Shown piece by piece: positions 1 to 7,921 of a DNA stretch of 19,868 nt (its first letter is position 1; each line of letters starts with the position of its first letter). A program made the position numbers and the translations under genes. The notes beneath the pieces are model-generated. The model was not told where the DNA came from. It was given only the letters and a program-made list of their open reading frames with translations, and made no database searches. Origin of the DNA: an uncultured Eubacteriales bacterium (GTDB lineage Bacteria; Bacillota; Clostridia; Oscillospirales; Acutalibacteraceae); contig ONFW01000078.1 of assembly GCA_900317215.1 (NCBI GenBank), forward strand, positions 1-19,868, in the 5' to 3' direction.

Positions 1-222
1 ATACACGGGCTGCTCCTGCTCTGCATAGGGCTGAGCCTGCTCATACACGGGCTGCTCCTGCTCTGCATAGGGCTGAGCCTGCTCATATACGGGCTGCTCC
101 TGCTCCGCATAGGGCTGAGCCTGCTCATTTACAGGCTGCTCCTGCTCCGCATAAGGCTGAGCCTGCTCATTTACAGGCTGCTCCTGCTCCGCATAGGGCT
201 GAGCCTGCTCGTTAACGGGCTG
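1..222 (-). repeat. 42-bp in-frame tandem repeat, five full copies plus a partial one
   Basis: On the minus strand the 42-nt unit repeats from about 222 to the left edge. Copies differ at a few positions: third-base changes such as CCC/CCT, GTT/GTA/GTG and GCG/GCA, and AAC or AAT against TAT at codon 4. Adjacent copies resemble each other most: copies 2 and 3 differ at one base, and so do 4 and 5. This is the pattern expected from stepwise slippage or unequal crossing-over. Because 42 is a multiple of three, copy gain or loss keeps the reading frame. The array continues past the window edge. Confidence 0.95.
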
Positions 223-240
223 TTTTATTTCATTATCCAT
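1..240 (-). CDS. N-terminal part of a protein with 14-residue E/Q/P-rich tandem repeats (cut by window edge)
   Basis: An open frame of 80 codons starts at an ATG at 238-240 and runs off the left edge. The start is supported by an AGGAGG ribosome binding site about 7 nt upstream. After a 6-residue lead (MDNEIK) it consists of five full copies and one partial copy of QPV[N/Y]EQAQPYAEQE, strongly acidic and rich in Gln, Glu and Pro. The first three copies carry Asn at position 4 and the later ones Tyr. No signal peptide or membrane segment is visible in this part, so the repeats are probably cytoplasmic or a linker before domains beyond the edge. The gene starts only 23 nt after the stop of the MBOAT acyltransferase gene, so the two are probably co-transcribed. 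MBOAT genes of the AlgI type are often followed by an SGNH/DHHW-type acyltransferase partner; that this gene encodes one is only a guess. No function is assigned. Confidence 0.8.
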   Translation of the reverse strand, partial: MDNEIKQPVNEQAQPYAEQEQPVNEQAQPYAEQEQPVNEQAQPYAEQEQPVYEQAQPYAEQEQPVYEQAQPYAEQEQPVY

Positions 241-263
241 GCTTTACCTCCTGACCCTGAGCA

Positions 264-1706
264 TCAGAAACGGAAATACAGGAATGGATTGTTTGTGGAA
301 TCGACAAGCAGGATACTCGACATTATTAGTAAGAAGAGACAGCCTGCGGTCGCCAGCATTTTTCCTGTAGTATATACGACGTTGTTTCCCCATGAAAAGA
401 AAAACTTCTTTATCTGCTGGAGTATCGGAGTCGAAACTATTATAGCTGTTATTACAAGGAACACATTCTTTACAAGGACGCTCCAGGTCACGGGGTCGGA
501 AAAGCTGTTTCCGTTTGTCATCATGCTGATTCCGAAGATATTGCCAAAGAAATTGCCGAGCTGAGTCATGTCGGAGAAACAGAATATTCCGAAGCCGATA
601 ATAATAACGAGCTTGCTGTAGATATGCGTTAGTACCTTCGGCCACTTCTTCATGCGCTTTTTGCCGAGCTTGATCTCGAAGAGCAGGAAAACTCCGAAAT
701 AGAGACCCCAGAATATATAGTTCCATGCTGCCCCGTGCCACAGACCTGTGCAGAACCAGACAAGGAAAAGATTGAAATACTTTCTGGGCTTGCCGAGGAT
801 CGGTACATAGAAAAGATAATCTCTGAAAAAGGAGCTCAGTGAGATGTGCCATCTCTGCCAGAACTCGCTTATAGTCTTGCAGATGAACGGATATTTGAAG
901 TTCTCGTCAAAATGGAAGCCGAATATCCTGCCAAGACCAATAGCCATGTCCGAGTAGCCGCTGAAATCAAAGTATACATACAGCGAATAGCAGATCACAA
1001 CGAACCATGTACCGAGGAAGGACATTGAGGAAATGTCGTTATACTGATTTTTATTAACGTCACCGAAGAACTGAGTAACAATTGAATAGAGACTGTTTGC
1101 TATGATGACCTTTTTTGCAAGCCCCACAATGAATCTCATTGAGCCCTCGCAAATGTCCGCCGCCGTAGGCTTACGCTTGTTTATTTCTTCCTCTACAACG
1201 CTGTAGCGAACGATAGGACCTGCGATAAGCTGCGGAAAGAGCGACAGGTAGAGAAGAAATTTTTTGAAGGAGCGCTGCGGCTTTACGGTATCCCAATAGC
1301 AGTCTATGATATATGATATCGCCTGGAAGGTAAAGAAGCTTATTCCGATAGGCAGTGATATCTGCGGTATCGGAATACCGGTGTGGAGCAGTCCGTTGAT
1401 GTTTTCAACAAGGAAGCCGGTATACTTGAAAACTATCAGCATAAGGATATTTATTGCTACCGTTATCCCAAGCGCTGTCTTGCCCTTTTTGGTATCCCTG
1501 TTCTGCCCGATGATTCGACCCATATACCAGTTCAGAGCAGCGCTGAACAACAGGAGTATCACATATAGCGGCTCTCCCCAGGTATAGAATATCAATGAAA
1601 AAATGATCAGTACAGTATTCTTCGTCTTGAGCCTTTTGCAAAGGAAGTAGCACAACAGGCAGAGAGGAAGAAAAATGTATAAAAAGAACAGATCTGCAAA
1701 AACCAT
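264..1706 (-). CDS. MBOAT-family membrane-bound O-acyltransferase (AlgI/DltB-like)
   Basis: This 480-residue polytopic membrane protein matches the AlgI branch of the MBOAT family in length and layout. It opens with hydrophobic segments (about residues 4-22, 31-60 and 78-97), followed by the conserved LPIGISFFTFQ stretch (118-128), the FSGYSDMAIG region (248-257), the EFWQRWHIS motif (281-289) and GLWHGAAWNY (321-330). His287 and His324 correspond to the two conserved MBOAT histidines, His324 being the expected catalytic one. The family moves acyl groups, usually acetyl, across or at the membrane onto extracellular polysaccharides or D-alanine onto teichoic acids. Here the neighbouring surface-polymer genes suggest O-acetylation of that polymer, which is inference. 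The ATG at 1706 has an AAGGAG site about 8 nt upstream. A promoter lies in the 179-nt gap to the preceding gene. No DltA, DltC or DltD gene is beside it, so a D-alanylation role is less likely. Confidence 0.93.
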   Translation of the reverse strand: MVFADLFFLYIFLPLCLLCYFLCKRLKTKNTVLIIFSLIFYTWGEPLYVILLLFSAALNWYMGRIIGQNRDTKKGKTALGITVAINILMLIVFKYTGFLVENINGLLHTGIPIPQISLPIGISFFTFQAISYIIDCYWDTVKPQRSFKKFLLYLSLFPQLIAGPIVRYSVVEEEINKRKPTAADICEGSMRFIVGLAKKVIIANSLYSIVTQFFGDVNKNQYNDISSMSFLGTWFVVICYSLYVYFDFSGYSDMAIGLGRIFGFHFDENFKYPFICKTISEFWQRWHISLSSFFRDYLFYVPILGKPRKYFNLFLVWFCTGLWHGAAWNYIFWGLYFGVFLLFEIKLGKKRMKKWPKVLTHIYSKLVIIIGFGIFCFSDMTQLGNFFGNIFGISMMTNGNSFSDPVTWSVLVKNVFLVITAIIVSTPILQQIKKFFFSWGNNVVYTTGKMLATAGCLFLLIMSSILLVDSTNNPFLYFRF

Positions 1707-1741
1707 TTCATTTCTCCTTTTCCTTTTTCATGCGGTTTTCA

Positions 1742-1757
1742 TCAGGAAATATCCTGA
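1742..1757 (-). other. Small inverted repeat in the MBOAT gene leader
   Basis: TCAGGA and TCCTGA form a perfect 6-bp stem around a 4-nt loop, about 35 nt upstream of the MBOAT start and inside the transcript predicted from the promoter at 1815-1843. No T-tract follows, so it is not an obvious terminator. It may be a leader structure or chance. Confidence 0.3.
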
Positions 1758-1814
1758 CTGTGCCGAGCTGTTCATAACTAAGACCCGGACACTGAAAAAC
1801 CTGACAGCTAATTA

Positions 1815-1843
1815 ATTCTACTCCAAAGAAATGGATATATCAA
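1815..1843 (-). promoter_or_regulatory. Sigma-A-type promoter ahead of the MBOAT gene
   Basis: On the minus strand TTGATA (1838-1843) and TAGAAT (1815-1820) are separated by exactly 17 nt; each box matches the consensus at five of six positions. The predicted start near 1808 gives a leader of about 100 nt before the ATG at 1706. It would let the MBOAT and repeat-protein genes be transcribed apart from the upstream glycosyltransferase cluster, whose transcript may also read through since no clear terminator is seen between them. Confidence 0.6.
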
Positions 1844-1885
1844 GTGTTTTCTGGATAATTATAGGTTTCAAAACTGTAACAACTG

Positions 1886-4609
1886 TCAGTCATCGGTTTT
1901 TTCAAGCTCAAGAATACTCTCATATACACGCCTGCAGTTATTTTCATCAAAGTACGGATAGAAGTCCTCTACGCGCTTTAAATATTTCGGATCGTTTTTG
2001 CAGTCATTCTCAAGCTCTCTGATTATCGCTGATACTGTGCTGTCAAGATCTCTGCACACCGGACCGAAGCCGTTATCCTCATAGCTGAAATAGCCCTCTG
2101 AATAGGAATGACTGCTGAAAAACTCCTCTTTGTCAAACTGTGAATAGATCACAGGCTTTTTGAGATAACCAAAATCGAAGAATACACTTGAAAAGTCCGT
2201 TACAAGCAGAGCACACTCCGCAAACTGCTTCTGATAATCTACATATCCCTTGTTCACGGTAAAAACGTCATTTTCCTTAAAGTCGACATACTGCTCGGTA
2301 AACAGCGGATGCAGACAGAACAGTCCGTCATATCCCTTTTTACGCATACATTCAAGCAGTCTGCTGTCGTTTATCAAGCCGTTATAAAATGCAAAAAAGT
2401 CGCTTTCCTTGAATTTATCGTAATATACGCTGGTGTCAGTTCTGGGATCAACGCATTTGCTGAGAGATTTTCTCCATGTAGGAATAATCAGGATCCTTTT
2501 CTTTACATTCCTGCCCATTCGGGTGAGGTTGTCAAATCTTGGAAAGCCCGTCAGCTTTACAACATTTTCATCATAGAAGTATTCCCCTTCGAGTATCGAA
2601 CGATACTCCGGTGAGCCTGCCGTGACGAAAATACTGATATTCTTGTTGAATTTGTTCAGCCAGCCCGATATATCGTCCTTTGTGATGCCATGCTGAAGAA
2701 ATACGAAGCGGTAATTATAAAGATCGGAGAGATAAGCGTAGTCTCCGCCAAAGGGATTGAGTATATAATCACTTGCCTGAGATGAGATCACATTGCTTGC
2801 AAAAAGCGTCATCAGCCGGAACCATACTGAATCAAAATCGACCACCTTGCCGATCTTCTTCATTTTCGCATAGTCCTCGCTGCTTTTCTGGATCACGAAG
2901 TAGGGCTTTATGCCCTTCGGCTTTTGCTCACAGATATATCTGAAAAGATGCTCGCCGTTATCTCCTGCCCTGTTCGGACGGTCAGAGATAAGCCAGACAT
3001 TCTTGTAGAAGGGCCTGAGCAGCTTATACAGAATCCTCCACTTTACAAGATAGCCTCTGTTGGCTTTTTTCAGGAAGCGGCGGTAATCAGCTTCATATTT
3101 CTTTAAAAGCTCGGAGGAGAACGGAGTCACCTTTATCATTTTTTCCCTGATCCTGATAATATAATCTCCGCTCCGGCTATAGCCTGCATTTGCGCTCTTT
3201 GACGGGATATGGGCAAATTTTCCCGGGCTGATGAAAAGCCTTGTTACATATTCATCATGGAATTTCATGATAATATCTATATTTGTCTCGACATCCTCCT
3301 TGACAGGAACGTCAAAGGAAAAGCCCTTGCCGTCATACACCTTTGTGCCGAGGATATTAACGTCATACTTCTGAGCATAAAAGCGCTCAGGCTCATATAA
3401 TTCACCGTCTACTCTTGCATAGAGCGTATATTCTTTCTTATCAAGAAGTATATTGTCTCTTCCCTCAATATGGAGCATACCGTCTCTGATTTCAAGAAAA
3501 TCCGCCGTGAGAAGGTTTTTCTGGTCGAAAAGATTTATAACACAGATGTTATTGAAGAGAAGCTTGCCGTGGTCATATTCAAGCTCTCTGCAGATATCGC
3601 GCTTATATTTTATATTCATTGCGTATATCTTCTGACCAATACCCATATTCTTCTGCATACAGATTATGCGGTCGGAAATATTTAAAAGTATCCTGTTGAT
3701 AAGCTCACGGTATCTGTCAAGCTCCTCGCTTGAAAGAAAGCTGTCAAGCTGCTTGGCTATACGCCAGCGCAGATCGTACATTACGGTATACTGAATAAAT
3801 TCCATTACCCTGCCGTACTTTTTTCTGGACTGCTCCATAAGGTCGAGGTGGAAATAGACGGGCGAATCGAAATAGTAGCTCTCCGAGCGAAGCTCATTCT
3901 GAAGCGCCGAGGAATCGTCCTGTCTTTTGCGGTAGAGATGTACTGCGCCTCTTACTACACCGAGAGTACATTTATCAAGAAGGATAGAATTTATGAACTG
4001 GGCGTCCTCGCCGTATTTCAGATTCTCTGAAAATCTGCGCTCACCGATAGCCTCGGCTCTGATAAAGGCGCCTGTCACGTCCATTTGTATCATTTCATAG
4101 TTAGCTCTGAGGTCTATGACCCTTGTGGCAAAGAATTTATAATCAAGATGATGATATCCCGAGGCTGCGTCAAAGAATTTTTTTCTTGCTCCTACAACGT
4201 CCACCTGATCGCCGTATTTTTCATAGAAAGCATTGACCCATTTGAAGGCGTTCTTCTCCCAGCAGTCGTCGGAATCGAGAAAATTGACATACTTCCCCTT
4301 GATATATCTGATACCGTTGTTCCTTGCGGCGCTAACTCCCGCATTTTCCTGCTTTATATATGTTATGTTATCCGGATATTTATCCCTGTATCGAAGACAG
4401 ATCTCCTCACTGTTGTCGGGACTGCCGTCATTGACGAGTATTATCTGTATATTTTCAAAGCCTATTGTCTGACCGATCACGGAATCAAGCGTTTCGGCAA
4501 GGTACTGTTCAACATTATACACGGGGATCACAACTGAAAAAAGAAAGGGATATTCCCCGCCTTCAGTCTCAGTCATTTTTACCGGCTCCGTATTCTCTCT
4601 GTTATGCAT
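1886..4609 (-). CDS. Two-domain GT2 glycosyltransferase / CDP-glycerol glycerophosphotransferase fusion
   Basis: This 907-residue protein joins two transferase domains. Residues 24-130 and beyond are a GT-A family-2 glycosyltransferase: SVVIPVYN (25-32), VNDGS (59-63), the NAGVSAARN nucleotide-sugar segment (89-97) and the metal-binding DSDD (112-115). Residues about 535-905 are a Glyphos_transf (TagF/TagB-type) domain with FLQHG (637-641), LHP (766-768), TDFSS (804-808) and the SEGYFSYEDNGFGPVC tail (837-852). His640 and His767 match the two histidines essential in TagF-type enzymes. A beta-rich, unassigned stretch (about 345-475) separates them. Such fusions are expected to add a sugar and then a glycerol phosphate (or another CDP-polyol phosphate) to a surface polymer at the inner face of the membrane. 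No signal peptide is present. The ATG at 4609 has a strong AGGAGG site. It lies 44 nt after the Stealth gene stop, so it is likely in the same operon. The exact donor is not known. Confidence 0.92.
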   Translation of the reverse strand: MHNRENTEPVKMTETEGGEYPFLFSVVIPVYNVEQYLAETLDSVIGQTIGFENIQIILVNDGSPDNSEEICLRYRDKYPDNITYIKQENAGVSAARNNGIRYIKGKYVNFLDSDDCWEKNAFKWVNAFYEKYGDQVDVVGARKKFFDAASGYHHLDYKFFATRVIDLRANYEMIQMDVTGAFIRAEAIGERRFSENLKYGEDAQFINSILLDKCTLGVVRGAVHLYRKRQDDSSALQNELRSESYYFDSPVYFHLDLMEQSRKKYGRVMEFIQYTVMYDLRWRIAKQLDSFLSSEELDRYRELINRILLNISDRIICMQKNMGIGQKIYAMNIKYKRDICRELEYDHGKLLFNNICVINLFDQKNLLTADFLEIRDGMLHIEGRDNILLDKKEYTLYARVDGELYEPERFYAQKYDVNILGTKVYDGKGFSFDVPVKEDVETNIDIIMKFHDEYVTRLFISPGKFAHIPSKSANAGYSRSGDYIIRIREKMIKVTPFSSELLKKYEADYRRFLKKANRGYLVKWRILYKLLRPFYKNVWLISDRPNRAGDNGEHLFRYICEQKPKGIKPYFVIQKSSEDYAKMKKIGKVVDFDSVWFRLMTLFASNVISSQASDYILNPFGGDYAYLSDLYNYRFVFLQHGITKDDISGWLNKFNKNISIFVTAGSPEYRSILEGEYFYDENVVKLTGFPRFDNLTRMGRNVKKRILIIPTWRKSLSKCVDPRTDTSVYYDKFKESDFFAFYNGLINDSRLLECMRKKGYDGLFCLHPLFTEQYVDFKENDVFTVNKGYVDYQKQFAECALLVTDFSSVFFDFGYLKKPVIYSQFDKEEFFSSHSYSEGYFSYEDNGFGPVCRDLDSTVSAIIRELENDCKNDPKYLKRVEDFYPYFDENNCRRVYESILELEKTDD

Positions 4610-4653
4610 GACGGTCCTCCTCCTAAATCCGGAATGAACAAAATGCTCTCAGC

Positions 4654-5652
4654 TCACAGCTCAAAGCCCGACTTTTCGGGAAGCAGCTTTTCAAAGGCTT
4701 CTATTACCTGCTGCTTCTGAAGGTCAAAATCTCTTGTGCCTATCGTATCGTTCACGCAGATAAGCTTGTATCTTCCCGTTTCTATGGAATCAAGCATTTC
4801 ATTGTATATATTGTCCTTTATATGAAAGCAGCGTCCGATTTTTTTGTTTCTCGGCAGCGCAGCGCCCTCGCAGAGCTGCCAGAACTTCATTAGCCACTGA
4901 TTACAGTTTGATTTTGTTCTGAATTTATCCCTGCAGGTGAGATCGAGAGTCTCGCCCTCCAGCTCCCATACCTTCTCAAAGGTACTCTTGAGAAAATTGG
5001 TAGGCAGATGATTGTAGTATATTCCCGGAAACCACGGCCAGACATTCAGCAGACGAGTTTTGACAACACGGGTCATGCCGTTTTTAAGGCTGAGCCATTT
5101 TTTCCTTTCCCTCGACTTGAAGATCTTGTTTTTATCGAAATGCGTATTGATAAGCTCAATATCGTTCCCGTTGAAAAAGCCTGCGCTCTTTTTTGCAAAA
5201 TAGATGCAGTCAAGACCGTAGGTATCCATGGGGCAGCCGTCCCTGAAAAAATCCTCGGGCTTTACGGGAGAGGTGACGAACATATCGTCGTTGAAATATA
5301 CAAAATGCTCTGAAAGCCCCTTGATCCTGTGAAGATTAAGCTCTATAGTATTTGCGTTGAAGGTGGGGAGATACTGCGGCGGGATATAATCTCTGTGATT
5401 GACGATATTCAGTTTTGGCGAATCGGTATTGAGCCACGGGGGAAGATGTCCCCATGTGACAAAATGTATACGGTTTACCCATGGCGCAAATTTTTCAACG
5501 CCCCTGAACCAGTACTGGAGATTATCCCAGCTTCTGTAGCGTATCTCGCTGTTGTCTCCCCTCTCATCGGGAGAAAGATAGCTGTTTTTTTCCCTGACCC
5601 ATTCGGGATCGGCGCCGTCCACCCAGATCATGACAAAATCTATCTTATCCAA
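4654..5652 (-). CDS. Stealth-family sugar-1-phosphate transferase, copy 1
   Basis: Stealth proteins transfer a hexose-1-phosphate from a nucleotide sugar to build phosphodiester-linked surface polysaccharides; the family also includes the human GlcNAc-1-phosphotransferase GNPTAB. All four conserved regions are visible (numbered from the TTG start): CR1 with IWVDG (9-13), CR2 with RYRSWDNLQYW (38-48), TWGHLP (66-71) and FNDD (120-123), CR3 around NQWLMKFWQL (251-260), and CR4 ending in CVNDT (299-303). An upstream ATG at 5778 would lengthen it to 374 residues but overlap the previous gene by 104 nt, and those extra residues look unlike the family. A TTG at 5650-5652 with AAGGGAG 8 nt upstream gives 332 residues and starts just before CR1, so it is preferred. 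The protein is clearly paralogous to the next gene upstream. It has no membrane segment, so is probably cytosolic or peripheral. Confidence 0.9.
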   Translation of the reverse strand: MDKIDFVMIWVDGADPEWVREKNSYLSPDERGDNSEIRYRSWDNLQYWFRGVEKFAPWVNRIHFVTWGHLPPWLNTDSPKLNIVNHRDYIPPQYLPTFNANTIELNLHRIKGLSEHFVYFNDDMFVTSPVKPEDFFRDGCPMDTYGLDCIYFAKKSAGFFNGNDIELINTHFDKNKIFKSRERKKWLSLKNGMTRVVKTRLLNVWPWFPGIYYNHLPTNFLKSTFEKVWELEGETLDLTCRDKFRTKSNCNQWLMKFWQLCEGAALPRNKKIGRCFHIKDNIYNEMLDSIETGRYKLICVNDTIGTRDFDLQKQQVIEAFEKLLPEKSGFEL

Positions 5653-5667
5653 GACCTCAACTCCCTT
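5653..5667 (-). promoter_or_regulatory. Ribosome binding site that decides the TTG start of Stealth copy 1
   Basis: AAGGGAG at 5661-5667 on the minus strand sits 8 nt before the TTG at 5650-5652 and only a few bases after the stop codon of the upstream Stealth gene (5675-5677). The in-frame ATG further upstream lies inside that gene. Confidence 0.6.
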
Positions 5668-5674
5668 TTGCGGC

Positions 5675-6700
5675 TTATTTTTCAAAGGAACTGCTCTCGG
5701 GAAGGATAGCCTCAAAGCATTCCCTGACCCTGAGCATTTTCGTTTCGGGATCTGTCGTTTCAGGGGTATCGTTAACACAGATCATACTGCAGCTCTGATC
5801 TCTTATGGTGCTGCAAAGCTCCCCGAAATTGCTGTCATCTATATGAAAGGCTCTTCCGAACTGCGGAGAACGCACCTCGCAGCAGCCCTTGCAGAGCTGC
5901 CAGAACTTGAAAAGCCATTGATTCACGTTTGATTCGCTTCTGAAACGGTCACGGCAGGTCTTGTCAAGCACCTCGCCGTATTTTGACCACACCTCGTCAA
6001 GCGTGCTTTTTAAAAAAGCCGAGGGCAGATGATCGTAATGAAATCCGGGGAACCAGTCCCATGCGCTCAGAAGGCGTGTCTTTAAGCAAATTTTAGCACC
6101 GTTCTTCATCGAATACCATTTTTTGCGATCCCGCTTCATTATCGACTTTTTCTGTCCCTTGAATTCGGTGTTTATCACCTCAAGATCCGAGCCGCAGAAA
6201 TGACCGGCGCTGTTCTGTCCGAAGTAAATACAGTTCAGACCGTAGGTGTCGCAGGGATGTCCGTTTCTGAAAAAGTCCTCCGGCTCCACGGGTCTTATGA
6301 TGAACATATCGTCGTTAAAATATATAAACTGCTCTGAAAGCCCCTCTATCCTGTTCATATTCAGCTCTATCGTGTGTGAATTGAACGTGGGAAGATACTC
6401 CTGCGGGATATAGTCCGAATGCCTGACAATATGGAGCTTAGGAGACGAGGTGTTGAGCCATTCGGGGAGATGTCCCCATGTAATGAAGTGTATCCTTCTC
6501 ACCCAAGGAGCAAATTTCTCTATGCCCCTGAACCAGTACTGAAGATTATCCCAGTCACGGTAGCGAACTGATGAAGCGCTGTCCGGCATTGATGAAGGCG
6601 CAAACTGAGCCTTTTCCCTCTGCCATTCGGGATCGCTGCCGTCGACCCATGCTATCACGATATCAATTTCGGAGGCATTGCTCTTGACAGTCTTTTCCAT
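5675..6700 (-). CDS. Stealth-family sugar-1-phosphate transferase, copy 2
   Basis: A 341-residue protein with the complete Stealth layout: CR1 with IAWVDGSDPEW (16-26), CR2 with RYRDWDNLQYW (46-56), TWGHLP (74-79) and FNDD (128-131), CR3 around NQWLFKFWQL (260-269), and CR4 ending in CVNDT (308-312). Such enzymes make phosphodiester bonds in capsule or wall polymers, typically from UDP-HexNAc donors. By hand alignment, 70 of 89 positions in CR2 are identical to the downstream copy, so the pair arose by tandem duplication. The C-terminal third is less alike, which may reflect different acceptors. The ATG at 6700 lies 3 nt after the stop of the glycerophosphotransferase gene. An AAGGAG lies about 12 nt upstream inside that gene, so translation is probably coupled. 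Donor and acceptor sugars cannot be told from sequence alone. Confidence 0.93.
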   Translation of the reverse strand: MEKTVKSNASEIDIVIAWVDGSDPEWQREKAQFAPSSMPDSASSVRYRDWDNLQYWFRGIEKFAPWVRRIHFITWGHLPEWLNTSSPKLHIVRHSDYIPQEYLPTFNSHTIELNMNRIEGLSEQFIYFNDDMFIIRPVEPEDFFRNGHPCDTYGLNCIYFGQNSAGHFCGSDLEVINTEFKGQKKSIMKRDRKKWYSMKNGAKICLKTRLLSAWDWFPGFHYDHLPSAFLKSTLDEVWSKYGEVLDKTCRDRFRSESNVNQWLFKFWQLCKGCCEVRSPQFGRAFHIDDSNFGELCSTIRDQSCSMICVNDTPETTDPETKMLRVRECFEAILPESSSFEK

Positions 6701-6703
6701 AGG

Positions 6704-7906
6704 CTACAGCAGCTCCTTTATGCAATCATAGGTTCTTTCACAGTTGTGTGCATCGCAAAGATCAAAAAAGCCGTCATGTCTTTTCAGATAGACCTCAGGC
6801 TCGGCAAAGCTCTCGTTTATCGCCCTTTCCAGCTCGTCCAACGCCTCGTCAAGCGTGCGGCATACCGGACCGAAGCCGTCCCTTTCATAGCTGAAATAGC
6901 CCTCGGAATACTGTCCCCTGCGGAAATCGTCATAATCAAACTGATAATACATGAGCCGCTTTCTCATATAAGCAAAGTCCATAGCTATACTGGAGAAATC
7001 CGTTATAAGAAAGACTGATTCCTTCAAAAGCGTCTGAACGTCATATTCCGGCCACGATGCCTTTACTATCCTGTCGGAGGAGGGCTCAAAATATCCGATA
7101 AAGCTCTGCATATCCCTGTGGGGATAGAAGATCAGCGTCAGGTCGTTTTCTTCAAGCAGCCCTGCAAGCCTTTCGCTTTTAAGAAACCCATTCCACGATT
7201 TAAAATACTCTGTTTTGCGGAAATCCGACACATCCTCGATCTCCTTAGACGCCGATGTCGGTGTGGCTATCCAGCTTCTCCATGTCGGCATAAGAAGCAG
7301 TTGACGGGGCTTTACTGTAAAGTCCTGCAGATTGTCAAATCTGCAAAGCCCGGTTTTTATTATACTTCCCTCGGGATATCCGAATTTCTCACAGAGAAAT
7401 CTGTATTCCCGCTCGGTCGAGGTGACAAACAGCCTCATTCTGGTATTCTCGTAATGCAGCCAGTCCATATCATCCTTGATTATCCCATGCTGCAGAAACA
7501 CCCTTTTATTCTTTAGTATCCCCTTGACCTCAAGAAAATAGCATACCGCCGCGTTGGGCTTTCCTCCCTTTTGCGAGCTGATATTCACCCTTGCGGAAAG
7601 ATAAAGCACCCAGTGACGCAATGAGCCGTATCTGACAGTTTTGCCAAGCTCCTTGACCCTGCGGTAGTCGGGCGATCTTCCGCTTATTGCGTAAACGGCG
7701 TCCTGTTCGGGATGCTGCTCACATAGATATCTGAAAAACCAATAGCCGTTATCCCTTGCTTCGTTTTTGTTGTCGCAGACAAGCCACAGGTCACGTCTGA
7801 ACAGTCTGTAAACGAGAGAAACAGGCAATGCAAGCAAAAAGAGGAAGATATGCCCAATATCGCCTATCTTCACTCTCTGCAGCTTCTGAAAAAAAGTCTC
7901 CTTCAT
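6704..7906 (-). CDS. CDP-glycerol glycerophosphotransferase family protein (TagB/TagF-like)
   Basis: A 400-residue single-domain member of the Glyphos_transf family. A hydrophobic, Arg-flanked stretch (about 15-35) probably binds it to the inner face of the membrane. It then shows LWLVCDNKNEARDNG (40-54), FLQHG (137-141), MPTWRSW (206-212), YPHRD (261-265), TDFSS (302-306) and SEGYFSYERDGFGPVCR (334-350). His140 and His263 correspond to the two catalytic histidines of TagF-type enzymes. These enzymes transfer glycerol phosphate or a related polyol phosphate from a CDP-activated donor to a primer or growing chain. The length fits a TagB-like priming enzyme as well as short chain-extending enzymes, and sequence alone does not separate these. 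The ATG at 7906 has an AGGAG site. The gene follows the permease stop by 15 nt and precedes the Stealth gene by 3 nt, firmly in the operon. Confidence 0.92.
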   Translation of the reverse strand: MKETFFQKLQRVKIGDIGHIFLFLLALPVSLVYRLFRRDLWLVCDNKNEARDNGYWFFRYLCEQHPEQDAVYAISGRSPDYRRVKELGKTVRYGSLRHWVLYLSARVNISSQKGGKPNAAVCYFLEVKGILKNKRVFLQHGIIKDDMDWLHYENTRMRLFVTSTEREYRFLCEKFGYPEGSIIKTGLCRFDNLQDFTVKPRQLLLMPTWRSWIATPTSASKEIEDVSDFRKTEYFKSWNGFLKSERLAGLLEENDLTLIFYPHRDMQSFIGYFEPSSDRIVKASWPEYDVQTLLKESVFLITDFSSIAMDFAYMRKRLMYYQFDYDDFRRGQYSEGYFSYERDGFGPVCRTLDEALDELERAINESFAEPEVYLKRHDGFFDLCDAHNCERTYDCIKELL

Positions 7907-7921
7907 AAAGCAGCTCTCCTG

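Noticed and set aside
1..240. The repeat array as a CRISPR array or as a non-coding satellite
   Set aside because: The units are directly adjacent with no unique spacers, are a multiple of three long, and lie in an open frame with a good ribosome binding site and start codon.
289..564. Plus-strand open frames across the window, such as this one and those at 4085-4537 and 7850-8329
   Set aside because: All lie antisense to well-supported genes, show no family motifs, and lack consistent ribosome binding sites.
244..852. A 202-codon minus-strand frame overlapping the MBOAT gene
   Set aside because: It lies wholly in another frame of the MBOAT gene, whose motifs and start are clear, and its translation has the Arg/Lys-rich, low-order composition of a shadow frame.
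1858..1863. TATAAT on the minus strand as the -10 box of the MBOAT promoter
   Set aside because: No acceptable -35 box lies at 16-18 nt; the TTGATA/TAGAAT pair just downstream is properly spaced.
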